From Brachionus koreanus (lineage: Eukaryota > Rotifera > Eurotatoria > Ploima > Brachionidae): DNA of 29,794 nucleotides. Within the stretch, counting starts at the first letter, position 1, and each line of letters starts with the position of its first letter. Shown piece by piece: positions 21,201 through 29,794 of this stretch. Made by a program: the position numbers and the translations under genes. The stretch covers positions 1,669,829 through 1,699,622 of the forward strand of contig PJRA01000519.1 in the NCBI GenBank assembly GCA_016987375.1, in the 5' to 3' direction. Under the pieces are notes generated by a model that saw only the letters and a program-made list of their open reading frames with translations, was not told where the DNA came from and made no database searches.

Positions 21201-24200
21201 TTGCAGCATACTGTATGTTGTTTTTTTTTTTAATTTTTATGTGTAAATGCCTTGTTGTTTCAAGAGAATAGAGGTGCGATTTTAAGCCTAATACTGTCTG
21301 ATGGTCAGTAACGTAAAATTTTTGATCAAATTTAAGCTATAAAAATTAAAGCATAACACAAAATTTTCTACTATACCATAGTAAATAATGAAAAAAATAT
21401 ATAACAAAGAAATCATGATTCTAAAGAATAAAAATTTTGTCAGAATTTAAAAACTAAGAAATAAAAATTCAAAATTTTAGAAGATTACTCATAGCAAATT
21501 TAAAAATTAAGTATTACTTTCTTTATGATCAATATCAGCTAATTTTTAATAAATGATTTTAAAAGCATTTTTCTTTTATTAAATATTAAATATTTAAGTA
21601 CTTAATTTATTGTCGAGATTAAAACTAAACGCTTTAAAATTGGGATCTAAAATTGATTAATTTTTGTGTTAAATAAAAAATTTTTTCAACACTTACTCTC
21701 ATTGTGAAACGTATAAAACCAAACTCGGTTATTAAAGCCAACAGCTAAATGATTAGAACTTAAAGCCACAAATGTTGGTTCTATGTGAATCGACAGAGTC
21801 AACGGACTTGTCTTAAATAAATTTTATTATGAAAAAAATATTCTTGAAATCTTTTTAAAATTACTCTTGATTTTGACAAATGATCATAAACAGTAATCTC
21901 TTTGAGAGAAGTCATGTAAGCTATGCGATGTGAACTAACACTGGCGACCATTGGCAATTTCATCAAGTATACTCCAATGGCTCCATTCTCACCAGTTACT
22001 GCCAACAATTGTCCATCTTCACTCCAATCTTGAAAAAAAAAGCTATCAAGCATTTTTGCTAAATACAATTTTTAAAAAGCAAAAATTTATTTAATTATTT
22101 AACCTCAAAACTTGAAGCAGGTTGAGAGAAAATCTCAACATTTTCTCTTTCTAGTAGTTTCTCAATCAAAATTAAAATTAACAAATTTAAATCGAAAAAA
22201 AATTTAACTGTAAACACAAAAATTCTCTTTGAAATAGCACTTTTAAAAACACAAAAAAGCAAACTTATTCATTTTAACTTTATTTCAAAAATAAAAATCT
22301 AATTAAAAATTCTACCCGATAGGAGTTTTCTAAATTCATTTATCTACATTTTGATACCATGAACATATAGGTTTGGTAGGGTCTCGGGCTCAATCATTAA
22401 GCCGAAACGCAAGCAACTCTCAAAAATCTAATCTTTTCGATAACTTTGCCCAAAAATTAGTTAAAAACAACAAAAATTTGAGAACCCGAGGCCTAGCTAC
22501 TAGGGGGAGGGTAAAGTTAAGTTTTTTTTTTAAATTTTAGCGTAAAAAATGACGCTGAATAACACGGATTCAACTTTATGGTGCATCCGTCTTTATTAAA
22601 ATTTTTCAATCATTGTAGCTTTCTTTAATAGTCACAACTATTTATTTGTCTGAAAAATTTAATTATATTGTTATTTTCTAAATGTTAAAAACTGTGAGTT
22701 TTTAATTCTTGTTGGCATGATTTCAGATCTTAAGGTGAATGCAATTATTCGAATAGTGGATATTAATTTAATGTTAAAGACTTTAAATCAGATCTCATGT
22801 TATTTCTCATTTCTAAATAAAATTTAAGAATCAAAAAATTTTTTTTTATATTTTACACAAAAATTAATAAAAATTTTGTTATTATTAGAAATTTTTGAAT
22901 TGTTAACAAAATAAAAATAAAGTTCAATTTTTTTTTTTTAATTTTCTAGCTTTGGAGCTTTTTAAATCAAAACTTTTATGAATGAAAATGGTATTTTGAA
23001 AGTCAAGATTTAACATAAGTATCTAACCAATAAACATTTTTAAGAGGAATAGATTTAGCTGTCAGAAAAACTTACATAATTCGTATAACTTTTGTCCAAA
23101 GTCATCTAAATTAACAATTGATTCAACATCTTTCAAATCATTTAGTTCATATGTTTTAATGCAAGCATCTCCACACGAAGCAGCTTTATTCAATGTTTTG
23201 GAGACAACAATGTCTCCTAAATAGTTTTTGTGACTTCTCAATTGAAAAAGTTCCTTAAATTAAACAAAAAATTTGGATACTTTTTTCTCAACAGCTTTTA
23301 TTTTTAAAATTACTGTTCCGATTTCTTTTGTATGTGTAGAAACAGCAGTGATGTAGCCAAGAGCAAAGCCAATTATGATGTAGCCATCACCGTACCAGTG
23401 GTAATTGACAATCGATCCATATTTAGCCTGAAAGGCCAGCTCAATTGGATTATCCGGATGATCAATTGAATACAGATAAATAGTTCTCTTGTTTAGAACA
23501 AGACTGATGGTTCCTTCTAACAATTGACTTTTGACGTCTTCTTTTCTTTCTGAAAACATGAGCGCATAAGGTTGGTCTTTTAATTGAGTCTGACGGACAG
23601 TGTCACCAGACTCGTCGCTTAAAGTCAGCATCTTATCATCACCAGCCAAAGCTAGTAAACCATCCTTACTCCATGCTCCCGTAGTTATTTTTCTCGTATG
23701 CTTTCCCATTATGGGTATTTTTCTTAAAAATAATTTTATTTTTAAAGAAATTCAATTTATTTAAATTTTATTTGTATAAAAAAGAAAAAAAATTTGGCCA
23801 TCACAATCAGTTTATTTGTTATCTTTAACATTTGATGCAATTATAAATTTTACACTATATTAAATGCATTAGCATTAAACTGCAAAAGGAAATTATTTTC
23901 TCTATTAAACAAAGAACTGATGGATTTGTAAGCACCAAAAATTCAGCCTCCATTTTTTGTCTATTTGGCAAGTTTATTTTTCTCTTTAACTTTTTTAATA
24001 AAAATTTGAATAAAAAAAGCCCAAACAAAAAAGGATTTATTTATTAAAAATTAATATATATATATATATAATTAAATATGCGTTATCTTAGAATATTCAA
24101 TCATTTGAATTTCTGTTTATCTTTTCTAAAATATTGAAATATCTTTTACCCATTTTTATTATTTTTGGGATTTTTGGGAACAAATTTTAGGACTAAAATC

Positions 24201-25723
24201 GAACCAATTTTTTCAAGATTTTTTTCGTCAATATTTTTTCTAATATATTTTCACCGGGATTTTAAAATTATTTTTAGAAAATTATTGTTTTACTAAGACT
24301 TGTACTCGGAGCAAATGACTTAAGTTCTGTTTTTAAACCATTTTTTTTTTAGGCTATTCAATCCTAGTGGATAATGGGGAGGAGCTCATCTTCTTTTCAA
24401 GTACCTTTTTGAGCAACAGCTCTGACTTGACACAGAAGCTACTGCATCGAGTTGATCATCTAAACTGAAAATTTCAGCAAGTCGAAATCGGTCCCCCATT
24501 TTTGATCAAAGGGGTTTAAACATGCGCCCTGTATTGCAGAGATATTTTGAAGATTTTTATACCCTCAGTGGGTTTTGAAATCGTTTAAATTTAATTTTAA
24601 AAATTTTTCCCAAAAATCCCAAAAATAATAAAAATGGGTACAAGATATTTCAATATTTTAGAAAAAATAAACAGAAAATGGAGGCTGAATGTTAGTGCTT
24701 ACAAAACTATCAGTTCTTTGTTTAATAGAGAAAATCATTTTTACCCAGATTTACTTAATATTTTTAATAATAATAATAATTTTATAAAGATAATCAAGGT
24801 ATTCTTGATCAAAACACACTATTGTTAATCAGAAAGAAAACCAGACCGTATTTGGTTACTCCCAAAAGAACTAAGTATTGCATGGGACACTAGAGATAGA
24901 CAAATTGATGAAAGAGACAATTAAGAAGAACTAGAAACAAAAAGCATTTTGAGAGGCGTCTGTCTCGGTGCAGAAAACAAATAAGTAATAATAATCATAT
25001 GTCTAAAGGAAGTAAACTTGTGTAAATGGCTTCATATTTTAATTAATAGATATTCTAACATGATTTTTGATGAAATTATTTGATTAGAAAAACAAGTCAA
25101 AAGGAGTGATCCAACCTGAATTTACTTTTTCAAAAAATTTATCTAAAGTTTAGAATGAGCTTTTTGAATTTAAAAAAAAGTTAAATTAAAAATTTAAAAA
25201 TTATTTCAGTAATTTTCTTTAAAAATTTTAATTTAAATTTTTGTGATTGTGACATTTCTTACTTTGAACTTGAATGATTATAAATTAAGAGATTTCCCTT
25301 GGCAGTGCCGACAGCTAAAATTGAGGCCGTTTTGGACCAAGATAAAAATGTCATTGGGTCTTTGAATGACGATTCGATTTGACTCAATTTTCGTCTATTT
25401 GAATCCCAAAGGATAATTATAGGCAGCTTATCACATATAGCAGCCAGCAAATCTCCATCTTTGTCCCATTGAAGGTTTGTCACTGTGCTTTACAAAAAAA
25501 TATTATTCAAAATATACTTAAATTGAAAAATTTTTGGTTACTCGAGCAAGGGTAATTTTTCTGCAGGTATTCCATTCCGGTCATAGATAACCAGAGTTCT
25601 GCTTGAACCAACTACAGCCAAATAGGTTCCTTGTTTCGGTTGCCAGCTAATCAATACTGGCGAATCGCCACCATGCGTTTTAGTCGGAATAGAAAAAACT
25701 TTTTTAGCAGATGACATAGTCAC
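12242..25723 (-). CDS. WDR19: WDR19 / IFT144, complete, 12 exons
   Basis: Exons in transcript order: 25723-25542, 25487-25263, 23722-23314, 23253-23076, 22028-21865, 21811-21697, 19187-19081, 19030-18140, 16279-16170, 16115-15911, 15853-15305, 13165-12242. All junctions are GT-AG and stay in frame, giving 1,352 residues (human about 1,342). WDR19 is a core IFT-A subunit for retrograde ciliary transport. Family marks are 'KGNLLIYNH' and 'LGKHTKRIT'-like 'MGKHTRKIT' in the N-terminal propeller, '[11 protein letters not shown]' in the second propeller, 'QLEFIGDY', 'CGAIL', '[14 protein letters not shown]', '[19 protein letters not shown]' in the TPR region, and the Cys pairs CPNC, CPGC, CPKC, CPMC at about residues 1262-1326. 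The start is the first ATG; a second Met at codon 3 fits the human start equally well. Intron lengths split into 50-60 bp and 1.0-2.5 kb groups. Similarity is spread over the whole length with no broken exon. Confidence 0.96.
13439..14231. repeat. inverted-repeat pair with GC-rich ends, about 790 bp span
   Basis: Plus 13439-13500 (GACTGGCCGACC, then CGATCCGAAAAATTTTTTTT) is similar to the reverse complement of 14161-14231 (GACTGGCCGGCC, then CGGTACGAAAAATTTTTTT), followed in both by AAATGCTT. GC-rich parts face outward and A/T-rich parts inward. The right arm has an extra stretch with CCGTTAAACGG, and CCGTTTAACGG occurs nearby as its exact reverse complement around a GGCCGGCC palindrome. It may be a terminal-inverted-repeat transposon whose interior has decayed. 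Confidence 0.5.
14504..15004. mobile_element. 500-bp foldback element with about 150-bp near-identical arms
   Basis: The left arm (about 14504-14660) and right arm (about 14855-15004) are inverted repeats with very few mismatches over at least 130 bp, including TTTATT(A/G)GTCCCACACAATT at the outer ends and the inner word AATTTTGCAAAGACAAAAA. The unpaired centre of about 190 bp has no transposase. A third partial copy of the right arm follows directly (about 15016-15090). TA-rich flanks (TATATA on both sides) would allow a TA target site of Tc1/mariner type, but I cannot fix the exact ends. Confidence 0.75.
16717..16890 (+). mobile_element. LINE 3'-terminal coding remnant, antisense to WDR19
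   Basis: The plus strand encodes '[20 protein letters not shown]', then a His/Ser-rich link, then RRAN-IAY-NSILRSI with two stops. It follows the consensus end of many animal LINE proteins: KRIL(A/S)DPSHPLH, a variable stretch, then RTxRYKNSFxPxxI. The GC content is higher than in the flanks (16640-16810), which makes the boundary visible. A possible frameshifted upstream part starts near 16651. No tail or duplication is recognised. Confidence 0.6.
17747..17875 (-). CDS. candidate alternative terminal exon of WDR19
   Basis: On the minus strand a good acceptor (ATTCAATTTTTGAACAG, ending at 17876) opens 42 codons plus TAG, starting [18 protein letters not shown] and ending TEFVSPPI. The exon begins in phase 0. 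WDR19 exon 8 also ends in phase 0 at 18140, so joining them by a 264-bp intron would be in frame and give about 799 residues: the propellers without the TPR region. A minus-strand AATAAA (plus 17687-17692) lies 55 bp after the stop. The composition is polar and unlike the AT-rich intron. It has no counterpart in the human protein. It may instead be a chance ORF or part of a mobile element. Confidence 0.3.
   Translation of the reverse strand, partial: QPSGGSVNFGTKNQNKNNFISKSLKIVVQNASTDTEFVSPPI
20811..21013 (+). pseudogene. Tc1/mariner transposase C-terminal remnant
   Basis: The plus strand encodes [20 protein letters not shown], which has the second catalytic Asp block (QQDxxxxHTAxSV; Asp codon 20868-20870). 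After a frameshift come '[20 protein letters not shown]' and YIYYKAK, the third catalytic block (NPIENLW, Glu codon 20957-20959). The Asp-Glu distance is about 15 bp shorter than the DD34E spacing of Tc1 elements, so a small deletion accompanies the shift. The first catalytic Asp and the DNA-binding N-terminus are missing. It is antisense to WDR19 and cannot be functional. Confidence 0.88.
21187..21215. repeat. possible Tc1-type right terminal repeat
   Basis: The reverse complement starts TACAGTATGCTGCAAAAGTT and continues into AT-rich sequence, the usual form of Tc1/mariner ends (CAGT after a TA target). It lies about 170 bp beyond the transposase remnant in the expected orientation. I could not find the matching left end. 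Confidence 0.35.
22029..23075 (-). other. WDR19 intron 4 (1.05 kb)
   Basis: It contains an approximately 135-bp block (22377-22512) with GC-rich, imperfectly inverted ends: GGTCTCGGGCTCAATC on the left and the complement of GGCCTCGGGTTCTCAA on the right. A nearby ACGGAT/ATCCGT pair (about 22565-22600) lies outside it. No ORF or known family is seen. The block stands out by base composition and could be a small mobile element. Confidence 0.6.
23890..24745. repeat. large inverted repeat with interrupted left arm
   Basis: The right arm 24601-24745 is the near-identical reverse complement of two left blocks, 24112-24190 (with CCCATTTTTATTATTTTTGG) and 23890-23966 (with CTCTATTAAACAAAGAACTG). The left arm is split by about 145 bp of unrelated AT-rich sequence, apparently an insertion after the duplication. 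The loop (24191-24600) carries a minus-strand SINE. This is probably an old foldback or terminal-inverted-repeat element that received later insertions. Confidence 0.75.
24350..24583 (-). mobile_element. tRNA-derived SINE, copy B (5'-truncated)
   Basis: The reverse complement is very close to the plus copy at 26985-27254: the last 80 or so bases, from TCTGTGTCAAGTCAGAGCTG to CCCATTATCCACTAGGATTG, look identical. It begins at the B-box word TTCAAAACCCACTGAGG, so the tRNA-like head is cut, and it ends in an A-rich tail (T-run at plus 24340-24350). It lies inside the loop of the inverted repeat in WDR19 intron 2. Confidence 0.8.
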
Positions 25724-26034
25724 TTTTTTTTTCTCTATCTATAATTCAAATGATTAATTTTTTTTCTAAAATTCAAATTTTTCAAGTAAGGAATTTTGAA
25801 TTTAACAGTGTTGTCATGGAAATCAAAAGAGAAATTTTTCTAAATGACAAATATTCTTTGACAAAATTTTCAATTTTACATTTTTTCTTCTTAATTTTTT
25901 TGGCTGAGATCAAATATGAAAATATTTACAGACAATTTTTTTAATTAGATCAAATTTGTGTTTTCATTCTTTTTCTATTAGTCCAAATTCTCAATTCAAT
26001 TTTTTATTATTTCAAATTTGAAAAAAAATATCAT

Positions 26035-26247
26035 TTATATTAAATGCATGTAAGAAAAAAATCTTTTTTTAGTAGCTAATTGAAATATATAGCCTATAAT
26101 GATAAACAGTACCCAAATAAAACAACTAAAAAACTTTGAAGGAACATTTATCAGAAAAGCATTGGGAATTTCAAAAAAGTCAAAAACGACAAAATTAATT
26201 ACGCGCTTTGATATGCAGTGAATGGACATAATGTTTTTTAAGTTCAA
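26035..26247 (-). other. unassigned ORF with one strong membrane segment
   Basis: The 70-codon ORF has 'FFSCFIWVLFIIIGYIFQLA', a convincing transmembrane helix, after a stretch 'SIHCISKRVINFVVFDFFEI'. The arrangement faintly recalls the N-terminus and first membrane helix of DEG/ENaC channels, where a STSHGIP-like motif precedes the helix. Identity is too low to name it, so this is a guess. It could be the first exon of an unseen gene or a pseudogene fragment. Confidence 0.2.
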
Positions 26248-26525
26248 AATTAAAAATCTTTCTCGTGAAGTAATCTACAATACAGAAGAAGAAGAACAAA
26301 ATTAATAAAAATTCTGACTAGACCAACTTATTTTAAGCAAGCCAAGCAAGAAGTGGTTTGCCAAAAAATATAAGACCATAATTTAGTTAACTAATATTTT
26401 AGCGACCGAGTAATAAGCTGCTAGTTTTTTATCTATCAAAACAGAAATTTTAAATTTGGTTTGTTCTTTAGTTAAAATAAAAAAGGATAAGTTAACAACG
26501 ATGAAGTTTTGATTTATTGGAATAA

Positions 26526-26684
26526 AAAAAAACATATTATCAAATTCTTTGGAGTTTAGCTAGCGCAATTTTGGCTGTCCTTGTTTTTTCTCATGCAGGT
26601 TATCAATTATGGAGAAGAAGATATAGGCTTTCTAAGTCTGATTTTGAAAAGATAATGTTCATTTTTTTTGCATCTTTATTGTAA
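26526..26684 (+). other. unassigned open fragment with membrane helix
   Basis: Fifty-two codons are open between two TAA stops, with 'LWSLASAILAVLVFSHAGYQ' (membrane-helix-like) followed by the basic LWRRRYRLSKSDFEKI. There is no ATG near the start, so if real it is an internal or last exon. No family is recognised. Confidence 0.2.
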
Positions 26685-26984
26685 ATCAGACTGATTTTTC
26701 TTATTAAAAAAAAAAACTTAATTTATATCAATACAAAAAGCTTTTTATTATTACTCTCAAATTTCTTAGCTTGCTGATTCTATTCAACTAAATTTTGGTT
26801 GATAAATTTTTGGTCGGCTAATCTTGATCGACTAAAAACTAAGGGCAATTAAAACTAAAAACTTAATCAACAAAACTCTTTTTCCTAGATAGTATACAAG
26901 GGAGGTTGGCAAGCTTCAACTGAACAGCAGCTAATTAACCACATTGAATTTAAGTTTAAGGAATTTGACTTTTTGTTTGAATTG

Positions 26985-27254
26985 GTTTGTGTGTTAGTCA
27001 TGCAAGCAGAGAATCGAGGGTTCAAAACCCACTAAGGGTGCAGAAATCTTCAAAATATCTGCAATACGGGACGCATGTTTAAACCCCTTTGATCAAAAAT
27101 GGGGGACCGATTTCGACTTGCTAAAATTTCAGTGTAGATGATCAACTCGATACAGTAGCTTCTGTGTCAAGTCAGAGCTGTTGCTCAAAAAGGTACTTGA
27201 AAAGAAGATGAGCTCCTCCCCATTATCCACTAGGATTGAATAGCTTAAAAAAAT
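26985..27254 (+). mobile_element. tRNA-derived SINE, copy C (longest)
   Basis: The head has an A-box-like TGGTTTGTGTG and a B-box GGTTCAAAACC (27019-27029), the promoter layout of tRNA genes. The body includes ATCTTCAAAATATCTGCAAT, CCCCTTTGATCAAAAATGGG, GATGATCAACTCGAT and GATGAGCTCCTCCCC, and it ends GAATAGCTTAAAAAAA. Copies A and B share these blocks. Near-identity with copy B over the 3' half suggests relatively recent activity. It lies about 1.3 kb upstream of WDR19. Confidence 0.82.
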
Positions 27255-27783
27255 GCTTAATGTTTAAGCAAATATTTAAAAATGTAAGATTATTTTCGTT
27301 TTGCCTAAAATTTAAGCATTTTACTAAGCTTAATCATCTATTTTAGTAAAAAATAGATGATTTTCTGAAAGTTTTTCTGAATTGAAATGAACTTCACAAC
27401 TCATAAAATCAAGAATTCAACCGCGAAGCAAATATAAAGAATTTTAAGATATCAAGAAATAACACAATATTTTTTAAAAATTTTTTTATTTAGAAATAAA
27501 AGCATTTACATTGTTAAAGATAGAAAAAATTTTGAATATTTTTTTAATTTTTAAATTTGCTCTTTAATTTGATTGATAGATTTGAATAAATTGTGTAGAT
27601 AACATGAAGAATTCATCCAACCAAATGTCAATCTAGAAGATGGTCTGTAAGTGTTTTTTTAACATTTTCAACATGACAACAAAGTTGAGTTTGTTGAAAA
27701 ACGTTTATGATTCAACTTTACCCCGAAGAAAGTTTTTGATTTTTTTATTTGAAAAATGCTTAAAGAATTTAAAAGATTAAACT

Positions 27784-28403
27784 CAGCTGCTCCTATCTTT
27801 TAAATCTTTTCCATCAACTCCAGCTTTTAGAAAACGTCTAGCTAGCCTTAATGCAACACCAGAATTTACACCTGCTAAAAAAAATGACCAAATAAATAAT
27901 TAAGGTTTTGTAATAAAAGCAAATCGACATTCAGTTGTCTTGGTTGTAAATTACTCGTTTGTGGAACTTGTAAAACCAGGAAACATTTATTAAAAAATTT
28001 TGAATAATTTTTGTGCTCTGAGAATAGTGAAAATTAAATTTAAATTTCATATTTTTTATTATTTATATTCTAATTTTTTGACTCTTTACAATTTTTAATT
28101 TAAAATATCAAATTGGACTGAAAAATTAATGATAATTTTTAAAAAAATATAAATATTTATTCATTTTTACAATTTTTGAAACAATTTGCCTAAAAGCAAA
28201 AAAAAATTACTTAAATCTTGACATTTTGGCCTATATAATTGATAAGAACCATTGTCAGACATTGAAAATTTTGTGGAACAGTTAACAAACAAGGTTCCTC
28301 TCAAGTAAACGTTCCTTCTCCTAACCAACCGAGTCAGCAACCATCATCTTTTTCTCAGCCGGATTCAAATAGTGATTTGATTTTGTTTTTAATTCCTTTT
28401 TAG
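27784..28403 (+). pseudogene. decayed coding region with Cys-rich segment
   Basis: Three pieces on the plus strand look like protein code. The first (27784-27903) reads 'KSFPSTPAFRKRLASLNATP' and ends at TAA. The second, in another frame (about 27900-27995), reads 'FCNKSKSTFSCLGCKLLVCG' then TCKTRKH, with the spacing C-x2-C-x4-C-x2-C-x4-H. The third (about 28271-28403) is rich in Ser, Pro and Gln ('VPSPNQPSQQPSSFSQPDSN'). The Cys block resembles the C-terminal zinc-ribbon of piggyBac-type transposases, but that is inference from spacing only. A host pseudogene is the alternative. Confidence 0.3.
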
Positions 28404-29345
28404 AAAGCTTTAGTAAAAAATTGTTCGTAAAGTTGAATTCAAAACGTCAGGGTTTATGTCCAAGCGAATTGAGAAAATACGGTTCATCTGGTCAAGTTAT
28501 TGGTTTTTTGAGTGCTTATTAAAAATTTCAAACTGATTCTTAAAATTTAATCAAAACATTTTTATCAAAATTTTTTTTTGAAATTTTATTTAGAAGACAT
28601 CTCAATGTCAATCATGCTTAATTTTTTTTCTTCAAATTCCCAAATAAACATTTAGTCAATAAAAAAATGAAAATAATTGATACAGTGTTTGATTGGTTTT
28701 GTGAAATTTAGTACAATTGAACAAGTCAAAGTGTTTATAATTCTTGTAACTTTGTTTTTAGAAGTCAAAAGCAAGCCCTGAAATGCAACATGGAGCATTA
28801 TCAGAAAATAAACTTTTTTGAAAATTCTGAATAAACTCTGCAAATTTTTCAAACAATTATTAAAATTTGGATAAATTTGGCAATAGTTCATTTGCATAGT
28901 ATCAGTTTTTTATTTTAGTAGTGCTATTGCTTATTTAATATTCTTTCTAAATAATTAAATCTTAATTTTTTTAAATTTTCAATTAAATAATTTAACTTAA
29001 TTAATTTTTTATAATCTATATATCTTTGAAAAATCAATTTTTAATTTTTTTGTTTCAATTTTTAAAAACCAAATAAAAAAAGGTTCTATTAAGATTAAAA
29101 AATTTTTGTTAAATTCTATCAAGATAAAGTTCAAGAAAAGCAACATGGTTCAAAGCTGTGTTTTAAATTGTGGTACAGCATAATCGAACGAGGGTATTAT
29201 CAATTTTTTTAGAAAATAATTACTTGGATAACATAATTAGAATAACTATGAATAAGAGCCATTAAAATAAATTTTAATTTAAAAATATAAAATAATTTTT
29301 TAAATGCATTTTAAAAATTGATTAAAAAAACAAATTATTTCTCAT

Positions 29346-29794
29346 CTAAGAAAAAAGCAAATCCAGTAGTTCAGAAAATTCGTTTCGTGCTAAAACTTCA
29401 TTAGTATTTAAATTTACTCGGTCTTTTATATGAGAAGCAAAATTATTTTTATTCAATATATTTGGAAATTTTATCAATAGCTCATTTATTTCATCAATTT
29501 CAAGACTTTGACTATAATCTTTGTCGCCCAGATCGAAAAGGAACCTTAAAAAAATTTAAATTGTAAAAATTTTTATATGAAGAATTCTTTATTTTCTTAC
29601 TCGAGGATTGCTTTTTGAGATTTTTTCCTATTCTTGGTCTCGAAAATAAAGTAGCATTCGATAAATTCAAAAAAATCCAAGTAGCCACTATTATCTTTTT
29701 TAAATTTATTTTAAAAAAAAAATTAATAAATTATTTTTTGATTTACCTTCATCAAAATATTCAAAAATAAACTCTAGTATTTTTTGCAACTCTT
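29346..29794 (-). CDS. EF-hand calcium-binding protein, 3' part (gene runs off the window)
   Basis: Three exons join in frame: 29794-29747 (partial), 29694-29601 and 29544-29346, with GT-AG introns of 52 and 56 bp. The first junction rebuilds the canonical EF-hand loop DEDNSGYLDFFE (Asp 1, Asp 3, Ser 5, Gly 6, Glu 12), preceded by an acidic helix and followed by FIECYF. A second loop, DKDYSQSLEIDE, has good ligands but Gln in place of the usual Gly at position 6. The C-terminus is helical and ends LLDLLFS. At least 117 residues are visible. The paired hands indicate Ca2+ binding; the subfamily (calmodulin-like, calbindin-like or other) cannot be told from this fragment. The 5' exons lie beyond the right edge. 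Confidence 0.82.

Larger units (their letters stand above)
19188..21696 (-). other. WDR19 intron 6 (2.5 kb), contains a Tc1/mariner remnant
   Basis: This is the longest intron of the gene. It holds a broken DDE transposase on the plus strand (20811-21013) with a possible right terminal repeat at 21187-21215, and a short block (about 19978-20040, CTCGATAATCCGACCCATG) that resembles ends of pogo/Tigger-type transposons. The remainder is A/T-rich without features. Confidence 0.75.
23723..25262 (-). other. WDR19 intron 2 (1.54 kb)
   Basis: The intron is dominated by a large inverted repeat (23890-24190 with 24601-24745) whose loop contains a SINE copy. It also has an (AT)n run near 24053-24070 and an AAT microsatellite near 24768. 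A weakly coding-like stretch at about 24830-24960 has no firm match. Confidence 0.75.
25724..29345. other. 3.6-kb interval between WDR19 and the EF-hand gene
   Basis: No intact gene is seen. Contents are a hydrophobic minus-strand ORF (26035-26247), a transmembrane-like plus-strand fragment (26526-26684), the best-preserved SINE (26985-27254), and a series of decayed plus-strand coding-like pieces (27784-28403). WDR19 reads leftwards from 25723, so its promoter should lie in the first few hundred bases here; I see no recognisable motif. Confidence 0.6.

Noticed and set aside
24634..24828. 64-codon plus-strand ORF in WDR19 intron 2
   Set aside because: It lies in the right arm of the inverted repeat and the matching left arm does not keep the frame, so coding is not supported.
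28652..28897. 81-codon minus-strand ORF
   Set aside because: Low-complexity AT-driven composition and no splice or family signal.
1..29794. CRISPR array, bacterial operon or phage region
   Set aside because: No regularly spaced direct repeats and no ribosome-binding-site-led gene series; spliced animal genes show that this is nuclear DNA.

Overview
The window is nuclear DNA of an animal. It is strongly AT-rich, its genes are broken by GT-AG introns, and four genes are recognisable by protein content: a FAM221B-like zinc-finger-like protein (+), a neurensin-like two-pass membrane protein (+), a complete WDR19/IFT144 (-) and the 3' end of an EF-hand gene (-, running off the right edge). Most introns are 50-60 bp, which, with the AT richness and the many jockey/RTE-type LINE scraps, would fit a compact AT-rich protostome such as a monogonont rotifer. 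That assignment is inference only.

Layout. 1-2772: AT-rich flank with a decayed reverse transcriptase (-) and a possible membrane-anchored ORF. 2773-3626: FAM221B-like gene, one 50-bp intron. 3627-8758: no firm gene, but a tRNA-derived SINE copy, a LINE 3' tail, a small terminal-inverted-repeat element, a dispersed repeat and several open fragments with protein-like composition. 8759-9442: single-exon neurensin-like gene. 9443-12241: LINE tail (-) and perfect inverted repeats. 12242-25723: WDR19 on the minus strand, rebuilt as 12 exons that join in frame to 1,352 codons plus stop. 25724-29345: a full SINE copy and decayed coding fragments. 29346-29794: last three exons of an EF-hand gene.

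WDR19 is the centrepiece. Six of its 11 introns are 50-60 bp and five are 1.0-2.5 kb; every recognisable transposon remnant inside the gene sits in a long intron (Tc1/mariner transposase, LINE tail, SINE, three inverted-repeat elements). A candidate alternative terminal exon in intron 8, in frame with exon 8 and followed by AATAAA, would give a product that keeps the beta-propellers and loses the TPR region.

The genes do not form an operon or an evident pathway. WDR19 is a core subunit of the retrograde intraflagellar transport complex IFT-A. Neurensin is a neuronal vesicle membrane protein in vertebrates. FAM221B has no established biochemical role. I see no prokaryotic system, CRISPR array or intact mobile element. 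The most novel material is the repeat landscape (SINE family and inverted-repeat elements) and the unassigned open fragments.
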